From the NCBI GenBank assembly GCA_035455185.1, contig DATIFQ010000004.1:1-17096 (forward strand): a DNA stretch of 17,096 nucleotides, written 5' to 3'. The position numbers and the translations under genes were made by a program. Source of the stretch: JAEHDI01 sp035455185. GTDB taxonomy: Bacteria > Acidobacteriota > Terriglobia > Bryobacterales > Bryobacteraceae. This document shows positions 6,091 to 13,538 of the stretch, one piece after another. The notes under the pieces were generated by a model, which was not told where the DNA came from, searched no databases, and worked only from the letters and a program-made list of their open reading frames with translations. The stretch's first letter is position 1; every line of letters begins with the position of its first letter.

Positions 6091-7038
6091 ATGACCCCGC
6101 TCTCACCGGCGGATCTCGACACCGCCATCGCCTTTCCGTTTCTTCCATTTCGCGGCGGCCGCCTCGATCTCGACGCGCATCGCCTGAATGCGGCCTTCCT
6201 GGCGCGACACTGCTATCTGGATGGCGGGCGACGGCGCGTGATCGCCATCGGCGGAAGCAGCTTGCTCCACCATGTGACGCCGGCTGAGCAGCTCGATGTG
6301 GTCCGCATCCTCTGCGAAGAGGCAGGAGAGCGTGCACGTGTTATCTCGGCCGTGCTGCCGACGCCGCTCTGCGAGGCCGAGCGAATCGTGCGCGCGCAGA
6401 TGGCCCTGCCTCGCCCACCGGACGCGGTCATGTTCCTGCCGATGATCGGCGGTTACAATCCCGAGGGCGTCGGGCGCGACCTGCACCGGTTCTGTGACCG
6501 GTTGGGGCGGGAGACCGGCACGCGGTTCATCCTTTACCTACGCGACGCTGGGCTGCGCGAAGTGTACTGCCGGCTCGTACGGGAATCGGAGTACGTGCTG
6601 GGAGTCAAAATCGGCACCTCCCACGACGACGTCGCTCCGGCGCGCGAGGCGCTCGGCGGCGAGGGAGCGGTCGTCTGGGGCATGGGCGACCTCTGCACTC
6701 GTGCCGTGCGTCTGGGCGCCCGCGGTCACACGTCCGGCACATCTTTGCTCAGCCTGAGGGCGAGCGACGAGATCAACAATGCGCAGCGCCGGGGAGACTT
6801 CGAGGCTGCGGAAGAAATCGAGGAGGAATTGCGGGAATTAGAGGAGATCCGCTTCATGCAGGGACGGATCTACAACTATTCCGCCCTGGCTGAAGCGCTG
6901 AGAATAGCGGCGTTCGATGATGTCGAACCGGGTGACGGCGGACCTTTCAATGCTCCACCGCCGCCGGAGATCTGCGCCAGGCTGGAGCGGATCGTCGATC
7001 GGCTCCGGCCGTATCACTTTCCGCCACGGAGCCCATAG
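6091..7038 (+). CDS. DapA/NanA-superfamily (dihydrodipicolinate synthase family) aldolase-like protein
   Basis: 315 residues, the usual length of the class I Schiff-base aldolase family that includes dihydrodipicolinate synthase, N-acetylneuraminate lyase and keto-deoxy-sugar-acid aldolases. The Schiff-base lysine is Lys173 in YVLGVKIGTSHDD, and the Tyr of the catalytic relay is Tyr149 in FILYLRD. The first loop, normally GTTGE/GGSTGE, reads IAIGGSSLLHH (residues 51-61), so the conserved glycine-glutamate is missing and the chemistry may not be that of DapA. An acidic helix (FEAAEEIEEELRELEEIR) marks the C-terminal bundle. Cytoplasmic, no signal peptide. It is divergent from the hemerythrin-PAS operon and convergent with the fucosidase. 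A function in lysine synthesis is unlikely from context; cleavage of a sugar acid is a reasonable guess. Family confident, substrate unknown. Confidence 0.82.
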   Translation: MTPLSPADLDTAIAFPFLPFRGGRLDLDAHRLNAAFLARHCYLDGGRRRVIAIGGSSLLHHVTPAEQLDVVRILCEEAGERARVISAVLPTPLCEAERIVRAQMALPRPPDAVMFLPMIGGYNPEGVGRDLHRFCDRLGRETGTRFILYLRDAGLREVYCRLVRESEYVLGVKIGTSHDDVAPAREALGGEGAVVWGMGDLCTRAVRLGARGHTSGTSLLSLRASDEINNAQRRGDFEAAEEIEEELRELEEIRFMQGRIYNYSALAEALRIAAFDDVEPGDGGPFNAPPPPEICARLERIVDRLRPYHFPPRSP

Positions 7039-7053
7039 GAACCCAGTGGCGCA

Positions 7054-7073
7054 GGCCATCGTTTTCCGTGGCC
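7054..7073. repeat. Small hairpin between convergent genes
   Basis: GGCCA at 7054-7058 and TGGCC at 7069-7073 pair around a ten-base loop containing tttt. It precedes the larger hairpin at 7083-7110 in the gap after the aldolase gene. Possibly part of a transcription end; weak when taken alone. Confidence 0.3.
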
Positions 7074-7082
7074 AGCGAAGGC

Positions 7083-7110
7083 GGCAGACGACAAAAGCCG
7101 ATCGTCTGCC
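7083..7110. terminator. Stem-loop between the convergent aldolase and fucosidase genes
   Basis: GGCAGACGA at 7083-7091 and TCGTCTGCC at 7102-7110 form a perfect nine-base stem with a ten-base loop. It is placed 44 bases after the aldolase stop and 8 bases after the fucosidase stop (reading minus), so it could serve both genes. No clear run of T follows on either strand, so it is not a textbook intrinsic terminator; it may stabilise RNA 3' ends. Confidence 0.45.
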
Positions 7111-7118
7111 CCACTGCT

Positions 7119-8588
7119 CTAGCGTGTGTTCACTCCGGACAGGCGGACGACGCAGGCGTACTGCGCCTTCGCGGCGTCGCCCGGTGGAACAGGCATCTCG
7201 ACGACCACGTCTTTGCCGGCCCTCGACCACTTGAGGTCGCCATCGGCGCCCAGTAGTTTCGCTCTCATCGTGGCCGGAGCATCGATGTCCCGGACCGTGA
7301 GCTTTCCACCCGGCCAGCCGGGCACGATCGCGTAAAGACTGTCGCCTTTCACAGTGAAGAATGCTTCGATGACGGCCTGCCCCGGCTTTCGTTGCTCGAC
7401 GTAGTCCGTGATCTCGTACTTCGTCATGAATTCGCCGGTTTCGAGCTTTGGTTGCTCTCCCGCGCTCCACTGGCGCGTGCGTCTCCAGGGCCGTGTGCCG
7501 TAGATCGCCTCTCCGTTCACTTTGAGCCAGCCTCCCATCCGGGCCAGCCGCTCCTGCATGATCACCGGAATCCGGCCGTCCGCGGTCGGCCCGATATCCA
7601 GCAGGAAGTTGCCGCCGCGGCTCACAAGGTCGATCAGCATGAGAATGAGTTCGCGCCCGGTGCGGTAATCGCCGAGTTGTTCCGCGCGGTTGTAACCATA
7701 AGAGAAACCCATCCCGCGGCTTTCCTCCCACGGGTGCGAAATGTCCTGTAGCCCTGCCGTGTACTCAGTCGTATAGTAACCGCCGTGCTGGTGCCGCGAT
7801 CCCTTGCCCCATCGATCGTTCACCACGACATCCTTTCGCACGGGCGACTCGTTGAAGAGCCATGCCAGCAGCTCCGGCGCCTTCCAGTCCTCACCGGGCA
7901 TATCCCACTCGCCGTCGGAGAAGATCAGCGACGGCTGATAGCGCGTAACGAGGTCCTTGAACTGCGGATGCATGTGCTCGGTCACGTAGCGCTTGCGATC
8001 CGAGAGCCACAGCGGATTGAACCACTCGTAGAGCGAGTAGTAGAAGCACATGCGCAGCCCGCGCTTCCTCACGGCGGCCGTCAGGTCGCCGAGCACGTCG
8101 CGTTTCGGTCCGGTCTCGACGGCGTTCCACGGGCGTTTCCACACCGCGCTCGCGTGGCTGCTCGGCCACAGAGCGAATCCGTCGTGGTGTTTTGATGTGA
8201 GTACAACGTACTTTGCGCCCGACTTTTCGAATACTTCTGCCCAGTAGTCCGGATCGTACATCTCGGCGCGGAACGCCGGCGCGAAATCCTGATACGGAAA
8301 CCGCTCGCCGTAATTCTTCGCGTGAAACTGCCACGTCGGATTCGGCTTGCCCTTGATCGTTGGTCCGTTTTGCAGCGCGTTCCAATACCACTCGGCGTAC
8401 TGCCCAACGGGCGCGTACGACGGCACGGAATAAACGCCCCAGTGGATGAAGATGCCGAACCTCGCGTCGGTGAACCACTCCGGAGTCGGGCGGCTGTCGA
8501 CCGACTCCCACGTCGCTGCGTACTTGGTTTGAGAATAGGCCTCAGGGTTGATGCTCACGGCTGCTGCCAACAAGAGGACGAGTTTCAT
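7119..8588 (-). CDS. Secreted GH29 alpha-L-fucosidase
   Basis: 489 residues. A short Sec signal (MKLVLLLAAAVSINPEAYSQ) directs it to the periplasm or outside. The catalytic barrel holds the GH29 landmarks: WFTDARFGIFIHWGVYSVP at 39-56, EWYWNAL at 66-72, YVVLTSKHHDGFALWPS at 127-143 with His134 and His135 for substrate contact, RGLRMCFYYSLYEWF at 176-190, and PSLIFSDGEWDMPGEDW at 219-235, where Asp225 is the expected nucleophile. GGNFLLDIGPTADGRIP and the GWLKVNGEAIYGTRPW strand end the barrel; a beta-sandwich domain follows (about 390-489). GH29 enzymes remove terminal alpha-linked L-fucose with retention. It is divergent from the M14 peptidase gene with 52 bases between starts. The acid/base residue cannot be assigned by eye, as is usual in this family. 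Only a weak Shine-Dalgarno is seen. Confidence 0.93.
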   Translation of the reverse strand: MKLVLLLAAAVSINPEAYSQTKYAATWESVDSRPTPEWFTDARFGIFIHWGVYSVPSYAPVGQYAEWYWNALQNGPTIKGKPNPTWQFHAKNYGERFPYQDFAPAFRAEMYDPDYWAEVFEKSGAKYVVLTSKHHDGFALWPSSHASAVWKRPWNAVETGPKRDVLGDLTAAVRKRGLRMCFYYSLYEWFNPLWLSDRKRYVTEHMHPQFKDLVTRYQPSLIFSDGEWDMPGEDWKAPELLAWLFNESPVRKDVVVNDRWGKGSRHQHGGYYTTEYTAGLQDISHPWEESRGMGFSYGYNRAEQLGDYRTGRELILMLIDLVSRGGNFLLDIGPTADGRIPVIMQERLARMGGWLKVNGEAIYGTRPWRRTRQWSAGEQPKLETGEFMTKYEITDYVEQRKPGQAVIEAFFTVKGDSLYAIVPGWPGGKLTVRDIDAPATMRAKLLGADGDLKWSRAGKDVVVEMPVPPGDAAKAQYACVVRLSGVNTR

Positions 8589-8625
8589 GTCTTCTACATA
8601 CTATGCGAAGCTGGTTTGCCGAGAC

Positions 8626-8632
8626 AGGAAGG
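8626..8632 (+). promoter_or_regulatory. Ribosome binding site that fixes the start of the M14 gene
   Basis: AGGAAGG lies eight bases before ATG 8641. The frame is open 31 codons further upstream, but only the 8641 start puts the signal peptide at the N-terminus. Confidence 0.65.
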
Positions 8633-8640
8633 TCCAACTC

Positions 8641-11211
8641 ATGCGAAATGCAACTCTTATCCTGACAATCGTCCTCACATTGACTCTCAGCATCGCGCAC
8701 GCCCAAGGCCCCATCACGTCCCCCGAGAAGTTCTTTGGCTTCCAACTCGGCGCCGACAGGAAGATCGCGCGCTGGGACAAGATCGTTCAGTATTACGAGC
8801 TGCTGGAGAAGGAAAGCGCCGGCAGGCTCAAGGTCGTGAACATGGGGCCGAGCACGATGGGCAACCCGTTCTTACTCGTCATCATTTCCGCTGCCGGCAA
8901 TCTTTCGAAGCTTGATCGGCTGCGGGAAGTGAACGCATCCATCAGCGATCCGCGCGGCCTCACGGAGCAGGAGGTCCGGAAGCTGGTCGGGGAAGGGAAG
9001 GCGGTCGTCTGCCAGACCATGAGCCTTCACGCCACCGAAATCGGCGGCACCCAGATGGCGCCGGAGCTAGCTTACGACCTTCTGTCGCGGAGGGATGACG
9101 AGACTCGGCAAATCCTCGACAACGTGATCTTCCTTATGGTGCCGTCCTTCAACCCTGACGGCGCGATCATGGTGGCCGACTGGTATCAGAAAACGCTCGG
9201 CACGGAATACGAGGGTGGGAGTCTCCCCTGGCTTTACCACAAGTATGCCGGCCACGATAACAACCGTGACGCATTCCAGCAGAATCTGGTCGAGTCTCAA
9301 TATGTCGCGAAGATCATGTTTCGCGACTGGGTTCCGCAGGCTTACATCGACCATCACCACATGGGCAGTTACGGCGCCCGCATCTACGTCCCGCCGTACG
9401 CCGAGCCGATGCGCCCTCTGTCCGATCCTTTGGTTTGGCGCGAGATGAGCTGGTACGGCGCCCACATCGCTTACAAGGAAGAGGAAGGTGGCTACTCCGG
9501 TGTCCTCAACATGGCGCAGTATTCCGGCTGGGGCCATTTCGGATTTCACTGGATCACGCCCTTCCACAACATCGCCGGCATGCTGACCGAATCCGCCAGC
9601 GCGAAGCTCGCGACGCCGCTCTACATCCATCCCCACCAATTGAAGGGCGAGGTACGCGGCTTGCCCGACTACAACGTCCAGACGACCTTCCCCAATCCCT
9701 GGACTGGCGGATGGTGGAAGTTGCGCGACATCGTGGAGCGACAGAAAGTGTCCGCATGGGCGCTGCTCGATCTGGCCGCCCGCAACCGGGAGACCGTGCT
9801 CTGGAACGCCTACCTCAAGGCGAAACGGCAGACTGAGCGGGGCGCTCAGGGCAAACCCACTGCCTACGTCATCCCGAAATCCCAGCATGATTCACTCGCC
9901 GCGGTCATGCTTGTTAACAAGCTGCTGCTTCAGGGTATCGAGGTGAAGCAGGCGAAGAACTCGTTCACGTCGGCGACTGGGATGACCTACCCGGCCGGTT
10001 CCTGGGTAGTACCGCTCGCGCAGCCCAAGATGGGTGTCATACGGTACCTCCTGGGACGTACCCGCTATCCCGACAATGACTGGACGAGAGCGAGGGACGG
10101 CTCACCGATCCGCCCGTACGACATGGCGGCCGACACCATGTTCGAGTTCATGGGCGTTCGAGTGGACCCGTTCGAAGATGGGCTCCCGGGAGACCTTCCC
10201 AAGCTGACCGGCGTGCTTCAGCCCTCCGGGAAAGTGGAGCAGAACCGGAACGGCTACTCCTTCGACGGCCGTCTCAACGAATCGTTCAAGGCGCTGAACT
10301 TACTCCTGGACAAAGGCGTAGGGGTGAGGCGCGTTGAGAAGGAGGGCGATGGTCTCCGCGCGGGCGATTTTGTCGTGTCGCCGGGGTCGGAGGCTCTCTT
10401 GAAGGAAGTTGCCCAGGCCACGGGCGTGGACTTTACAGCGCTGAGAGGCCGGCCGGCTGAGGGTACTCACGAACTGAAGCGATTGCGCGTCGCCATGTAC
10501 CAGCGTTACCGCGGCGGCAACATTGACGAAGGCTGGACCCGCCTGCTCCTCGAGCAGTACCACTTCCCGTACACGACGCTGATGGACGCCGAGGTCAAGA
10601 AGGGCGGTCTCAACGAGAAGTACGACCTCATCATCCTGCCGGACGATTCGACCGGGGCCATCGTCGGCGAAACGACAGAATCCTCGCATCGCGACGAGCC
10701 CTTCCCGCCCGAGTACCGGAGCGGGATCGGTAAGGAAGGAGTCGACGCACTGAAGACATTCGTCGAGAAAGGCGGAACCCTGGTCGCACTGGGAGGCGCA
10801 AGCAATTTCGCCATCGAAAAACTCGGGCTTCACGTGCGCAATGTGACCGCGGGCAGGAGCTCAAAAGAATTCTGGTGCCCCGGCTCGACACTTAAGGTCC
10901 AGTTCGACAACACGCATCCGCTCGCCTGGGGAATGCCGGCAGAAGGCCTCTCGCTCTTTGTCGGCGGGAGTCCGGCGTTCGAGATTCTGCCGAACGAACA
11001 CAACGATTGGTACGAGGTGATCGTCCGCTACGCCGATCGCGACCTCCTGGAGAGCGGCTGGCTCCTTGGTGAGGAGACCCTGGCGAAGAAGGCCGGCATG
11101 ATCGCAGTGAAGCACCGCGACGGCCGGGTCATCCTCATGGGTTCGCGCCCGCAGCACCGCGCCCAAACCCACGGCACGTTCAAGCTCTTGTTCAACGCCC
11201 TGATCCGCTAA
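8641..11211 (+). CDS. Secreted M14 zinc carboxypeptidase-like protein with C-terminal amidotransferase-like domain
   Basis: 856 residues from ATG 8641. A signal peptide MRNATLILTIVLTLTLSIAHA precedes QGPITSPEKFFGF, so cleavage after Ala21 is likely. The M14 metallopeptidase domain follows: zinc pair in SLHATEIGGTQ (His130, Glu133), VPSFNPDGAIM at 167-177, GHDNNRDAF at 204-212, a His cluster in YIDHHHMGSYG (238-240) for the third zinc ligand, and Glu317 in GMLTESASA as the general base. The last third (about 620-850: LRVAMYQRYRGGNIDEGW, YDLIILPDD, LKTFVEKGGTLVALGGAS) looks like a glutamine-amidotransferase/DJ-1-type Rossmann fold without an evident catalytic Cys. This large M14 architecture is common in Acidobacteriota and Bacteroidota. 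It likely acts outside the cytoplasm on peptides or modified polymers; actual substrate unknown. Confidence 0.88.
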   Translation: MRNATLILTIVLTLTLSIAHAQGPITSPEKFFGFQLGADRKIARWDKIVQYYELLEKESAGRLKVVNMGPSTMGNPFLLVIISAAGNLSKLDRLREVNASISDPRGLTEQEVRKLVGEGKAVVCQTMSLHATEIGGTQMAPELAYDLLSRRDDETRQILDNVIFLMVPSFNPDGAIMVADWYQKTLGTEYEGGSLPWLYHKYAGHDNNRDAFQQNLVESQYVAKIMFRDWVPQAYIDHHHMGSYGARIYVPPYAEPMRPLSDPLVWREMSWYGAHIAYKEEEGGYSGVLNMAQYSGWGHFGFHWITPFHNIAGMLTESASAKLATPLYIHPHQLKGEVRGLPDYNVQTTFPNPWTGGWWKLRDIVERQKVSAWALLDLAARNRETVLWNAYLKAKRQTERGAQGKPTAYVIPKSQHDSLAAVMLVNKLLLQGIEVKQAKNSFTSATGMTYPAGSWVVPLAQPKMGVIRYLLGRTRYPDNDWTRARDGSPIRPYDMAADTMFEFMGVRVDPFEDGLPGDLPKLTGVLQPSGKVEQNRNGYSFDGRLNESFKALNLLLDKGVGVRRVEKEGDGLRAGDFVVSPGSEALLKEVAQATGVDFTALRGRPAEGTHELKRLRVAMYQRYRGGNIDEGWTRLLLEQYHFPYTTLMDAEVKKGGLNEKYDLIILPDDSTGAIVGETTESSHRDEPFPPEYRSGIGKEGVDALKTFVEKGGTLVALGGASNFAIEKLGLHVRNVTAGRSSKEFWCPGSTLKVQFDNTHPLAWGMPAEGLSLFVGGSPAFEILPNEHNDWYEVIVRYADRDLLESGWLLGEETLAKKAGMIAVKHRDGRVILMGSRPQHRAQTHGTFKLLFNALIR

Positions 11212-11234
11212 TACGAGGCGACGGCTGTCAAGAC

Positions 11235-11663
11235 CTACGCCAGCGGGTTCTTCCAATGCAGACCCGGGAAGTGGGCGAAGTCGCCGTCACAGGAGCATAA
11301 CTCCGCTCCGTGCTCAATTGCCAGCGCGGCGAGGTGAGCATCCGACGTTAGGTTACCGCCAGTTCCGAGCGAGCCTAACAATTGGCGCAGTATCGTCAGG
11401 TGCCTGGGACCCGGATGTACGACAGTTACCGTTGGCTGGTCGAGCCATGCGGCAACCAGATCCAGAGCATGCTCCGGCGACAACGGATTCCGGAACACGC
11501 CGTGCCGGGTCGTCAACCGCAGAAAGGCCAGCAGCACGCTCCAACAGACGGCGACCGTATCCGGTCCTGAGATGGCGCCCTCGATCCACGTCTTCGCTTT
11601 TGAATGCAGGGGAGCGTCTTTGTTTACCGCGTAGAGGAGCAGGTTGGCATCCAGCAGTATCAT
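11235..11663 (-). CDS. vapC: VapC-family PIN-domain toxin
   Basis: 142 residues, one PIN domain of the VapC ribonuclease type that cuts RNA (commonly tRNA or rRNA) with Mg2+ or Mn2+. Acidic residues visible: Asp5 in LLDANLLLYA, Asp108 in NLTSDAHLAALAIEHG, Asp126 and Asp128 in SCDGDFAHFPGL. Where many VapC proteins have a Glu before FLR, this one has Ala46 (WSVLLAFLRLTTR), as in the subgroup related to mycobacterial PIN families, so the metal site may rely on the other acids. Its ATG overlaps the antitoxin stop by four bases (ATGA), the usual coupling of such pairs. It is convergent with the M14 gene, 23 bases away. Confidence 0.9.
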   Translation of the reverse strand: MILLDANLLLYAVNKDAPLHSKAKTWIEGAISGPDTVAVCWSVLLAFLRLTTRHGVFRNPLSPEHALDLVAAWLDQPTVTVVHPGPRHLTILRQLLGSLGTGGNLTSDAHLAALAIEHGAELCSCDGDFAHFPGLHWKNPLA

Positions 11664-11923
11664 TTCCGAAGCGACAGCTTGCGGCTGAGGTCCTCATCCT
11701 CGAGAGCTTCGGCCGCTGCAAGAGCTTTGTCCCAACGGAAATTCTGCTCCGGTCCCAAGGAATAGGTTTTCTGTGCGAAACGCCGGCCGCGGCTGGTTCG
11801 CGCGCTTGACAGGCCGACTCGAACGGCCTGGTTTAGCGCTTGCTTGAAAGAGAGCCCTCTCGCACGCATGGCAGCACGGACCAAGCGCTCGACATCCGGA
11901 TCAAGGGTGACCGTGGTCCGCAT
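11660..11923 (-). CDS. vapB: VapB-family ribbon-helix-helix antitoxin
   Basis: 87 residues. The first 40 (MRTTVTLDPDVERLVRAA, then RGLSFKQALNQAVRVGL) are a ribbon-helix-helix DNA-binding unit; the remainder, ending AAAEALEDEDLSRKL, is the charged tail that in this family covers the toxin's active site. It binds VapC and represses its own operon. The -10 box ends six bases before the ATG, so the message is probably leaderless, and no Shine-Dalgarno is present. An inverted repeat spans the promoter (11929-11961). It is downstream of and on the same strand as the sialate esterase but has its own promoter. Confidence 0.9.
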   Translation of the reverse strand: MRTTVTLDPDVERLVRAAMRARGLSFKQALNQAVRVGLSSARTSRGRRFAQKTYSLGPEQNFRWDKALAAAEALEDEDLSRKLSLRK

Positions 11924-11928
11924 GCTGA

Positions 11929-11961
11929 CATCATAGCATCAAAAGCGATGCTGTCATGATG
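11929..11961. promoter_or_regulatory. Inverted repeat spanning the vapBC promoter, probable autoregulatory operator
   Basis: CATCAT-AGCATC (11929-11940) pairs with GATGCT-gtc-ATGATG (11947-11961): two six-base blocks per arm, with three extra bases in the right arm. It covers the stretch between and including the -10 and much of the -35 box, which is where a VapB-VapC complex would need to bind to shut off transcription. Confidence 0.55.
11930..11957 (-). promoter_or_regulatory. vapBC promoter, leaderless
   Basis: On the minus strand ATGACA (11957-11952, five of six to TTGACA) and TATGAT (11935-11930, five of six to TATAAT) are 16 bases apart. Only GTCAGC separates the -10 box from the vapB ATG at 11923, so transcription should begin at or beside the start codon. 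Confidence 0.6.
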
Positions 11962-11965
11962 CCTG

Positions 11966-13471
11966 CTATTCCTCCGATCGGAACGGCGATGCCGGCAGCC
12001 CCGCGGCGCTGTAAAGGTTAGAGCCCGGATCGTCCGACCACCCGTAGCGCGCGAGCCGAGGTTCCGCGACGGAGGAATTCGATACGATCACCGTCGAGCC
12101 GTCGATGCGCGCTTCCGCGGCAACAAACTTGTGATCGGCGCCTGCCACCTCGAAGCCCCGCAAGGAGCCGCCTTTTGCCGCAAGTCCACCGGCGTGGTCG
12201 AACCAAACCCGAATCGCCTTGCCCTCGCGCGTCGCCTGGCGAAACAGCGGGCCCGAGTACTCGACCCGCTCGCCGTACTCGATCGCACGGGCGGCCAGTG
12301 CAAGCCTCGCGCCCACATCCTGCTTGTTCTTTGGGTGGATATCCGCCGGGTCGCCGATGTCGATCGTGACCGCCATGCCGGTCTTCGCGAGCGCCAATGT
12401 CTGGCGCTGCGCCTCGCGCACCTCAGGCCACTTCGTGTCGGGACCGGGCCTGTAGTTGGCAAGCTGCACGAAGAGGAACGGGAAGTCGCCCTGCCCCCAT
12501 GCGCGCCGCCAGTCCTGAATCATCGTTCGGAACAGGCGTGCGTACAAGGGTGCACGCGCCGCCGGAGCGTTGCTCTCGCCCTGGTACCAGATGGCGCCAC
12601 GGATCGGGTACCGCGTGAGCGGAGCGATCATCGCGTTGAACAGGCCCGCCGGCGCCCAACAGCCGCGCTCGTTCGGCTCCCATGGAAATCCGGGCGGCTC
12701 CTTCCCTGCGGCCTTCGCCTTCTCGACGGCCTGCCGCCACTCATCAAGCTGCTTCTCTCGCCGCAGGCTCGAAACGGCGAAGTCGTCGTTCATGCGCGAC
12801 CACTCGGCGAATACCGGCATCAGCGACGCATCGGCGGAGATGGAGCGCAGACTGGTCCACGCGTCCGCCGGCGTGCCGCCCCACGCCGTCTCGATCAGGC
12901 CGATCGGCACGGCGAGTTTATCCTCAAGGTTTCGACCGAAGAAATACGCCACGGCCGAAAAGTCACGGGCCGTTTCCGGCGTGCACGGAGTCCACGGCTC
13001 GGCTTCCGCATCGAGGAGCGGATAGCTGGCGACGTTGTTCTTCACCCGATAGAGGCGAATCCGCGGATGAGTCGCCGCGGCAATTTCGTTGTCGGCGTTC
13101 GCCGATGCGCTGACAGGCAACTCCATGTTCGACTGTCCGGAAGCCACCCACACATCGCCCACGAGCACGTCTTTGAGCGAGATTGTGTTCTTCCCCTTCA
13201 CCGTCAGTTCAAAGGGTCCGCCGGCTTCGCGCGGCGGCAGATAGACGCTCCAGAAGCCAAGCGAATCCGCCGTGGTCGAAGTCGAGTCGTCGCCGAGAGT
13301 GACATTCACCGCCTCGCCCGGCGCTGCTTTCCCCCAGATATGGACCGGCAGTCCGCGCTGGATGACCATGTGGTCGGCCAGCAGCGTAGGCAGGGAAACG
13401 TCCGCGCTCGCGGATGAACTCAGTGCAACTGCACAAAACAGGATCGACAAAAGGAATTTCTGTATCGGCAT
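11966..13471 (-). CDS. Secreted sialate O-acetylesterase family (SGNH) enzyme
   Basis: 501 residues from ATG 13471 (MPIQKFLLSILFCAVALSSSASA), a clear Sec signal peptide. SGNH-hydrolase features: catalytic Ser114 in WVASGQSNMELPV, the GIW-type block RGAIWYQGESNAPAA at 291-305 and the late Asp/His pair in IGDPADIHPKNKQDVGARLA (Asp377, His379). The N-terminal part up to about residue 100 is a beta-sandwich (LPTLLADHMVIQRGLPVHIWG), as is normal for this family. It removes O-acetyl groups from sialic acids or, in many environmental relatives, from plant or bacterial polysaccharides such as xylan. The frame is open 155 codons further upstream, but that part is antisense to the URO-D-like gene. Weak GGTGG ribosome site; a TATGAT box lies nine bases before the ATG. 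Divergent from the URO-D-like gene. Confidence 0.9.
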   Translation of the reverse strand: MPIQKFLLSILFCAVALSSSASADVSLPTLLADHMVIQRGLPVHIWGKAAPGEAVNVTLGDDSTSTTADSLGFWSVYLPPREAGGPFELTVKGKNTISLKDVLVGDVWVASGQSNMELPVSASANADNEIAAATHPRIRLYRVKNNVASYPLLDAEAEPWTPCTPETARDFSAVAYFFGRNLEDKLAVPIGLIETAWGGTPADAWTSLRSISADASLMPVFAEWSRMNDDFAVSSLRREKQLDEWRQAVEKAKAAGKEPPGFPWEPNERGCWAPAGLFNAMIAPLTRYPIRGAIWYQGESNAPAARAPLYARLFRTMIQDWRRAWGQGDFPFLFVQLANYRPGPDTKWPEVREAQRQTLALAKTGMAVTIDIGDPADIHPKNKQDVGARLALAARAIEYGERVEYSGPLFRQATREGKAIRVWFDHAGGLAAKGGSLRGFEVAGADHKFVAAEARIDGSTVIVSNSSVAEPRLARYGWSDDPGSNLYSAAGLPASPFRSEE

Positions 13472-13480
13472 CGACCACCA

Positions 13481-13513
13481 ATCATACAGCCCCCATCCCG
13501 CACGCTGTATGAT
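13481..13513. promoter_or_regulatory. Perfect 10-bp inverted repeat with paired -10-like boxes in a divergent promoter region
   Basis: ATCATACAGC (13481-13490) and GCTGTATGAT (13504-13513) are exact reverse complements separated by 13 bases. Each outward end holds TATGAT, five of six to the -10 consensus: one reads toward the esterase (ends nine bases before its ATG at 13471), the other toward the URO-D-like gene (leader of about 19 bases to ATG 13539, including its ribosome site). No good -35 boxes are present, so an activator or a shared dimeric regulator is plausible. It could alternatively be a chance palindrome. Confidence 0.5.
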
Positions 13514-13525
13514 GAACACTCCCTC

Positions 13526-13530
13526 GGGAG
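13526..13530 (+). promoter_or_regulatory. Ribosome binding site of the URO-D-like gene
   Basis: GGGAG eight bases before ATG 13539. It rules out the longer reading that would begin in the esterase gene at 13272. Confidence 0.55.
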
Positions 13531-13538
13531 AACCACGC

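Noticed and set aside
5972..6337. A 122-codon N-terminal extension of the DUF438 protein
   Set aside because: The extra part is antisense to the aldolase gene, and AAGGAG six bases before GTG 5971 gives a natural start at the DUF438 domain.
12131..13417. A 428-codon plus-strand frame opposite the sialate esterase
   Set aside because: It is antisense to a gene with catalytic Ser and signal peptide; Arg-rich and without domain features.
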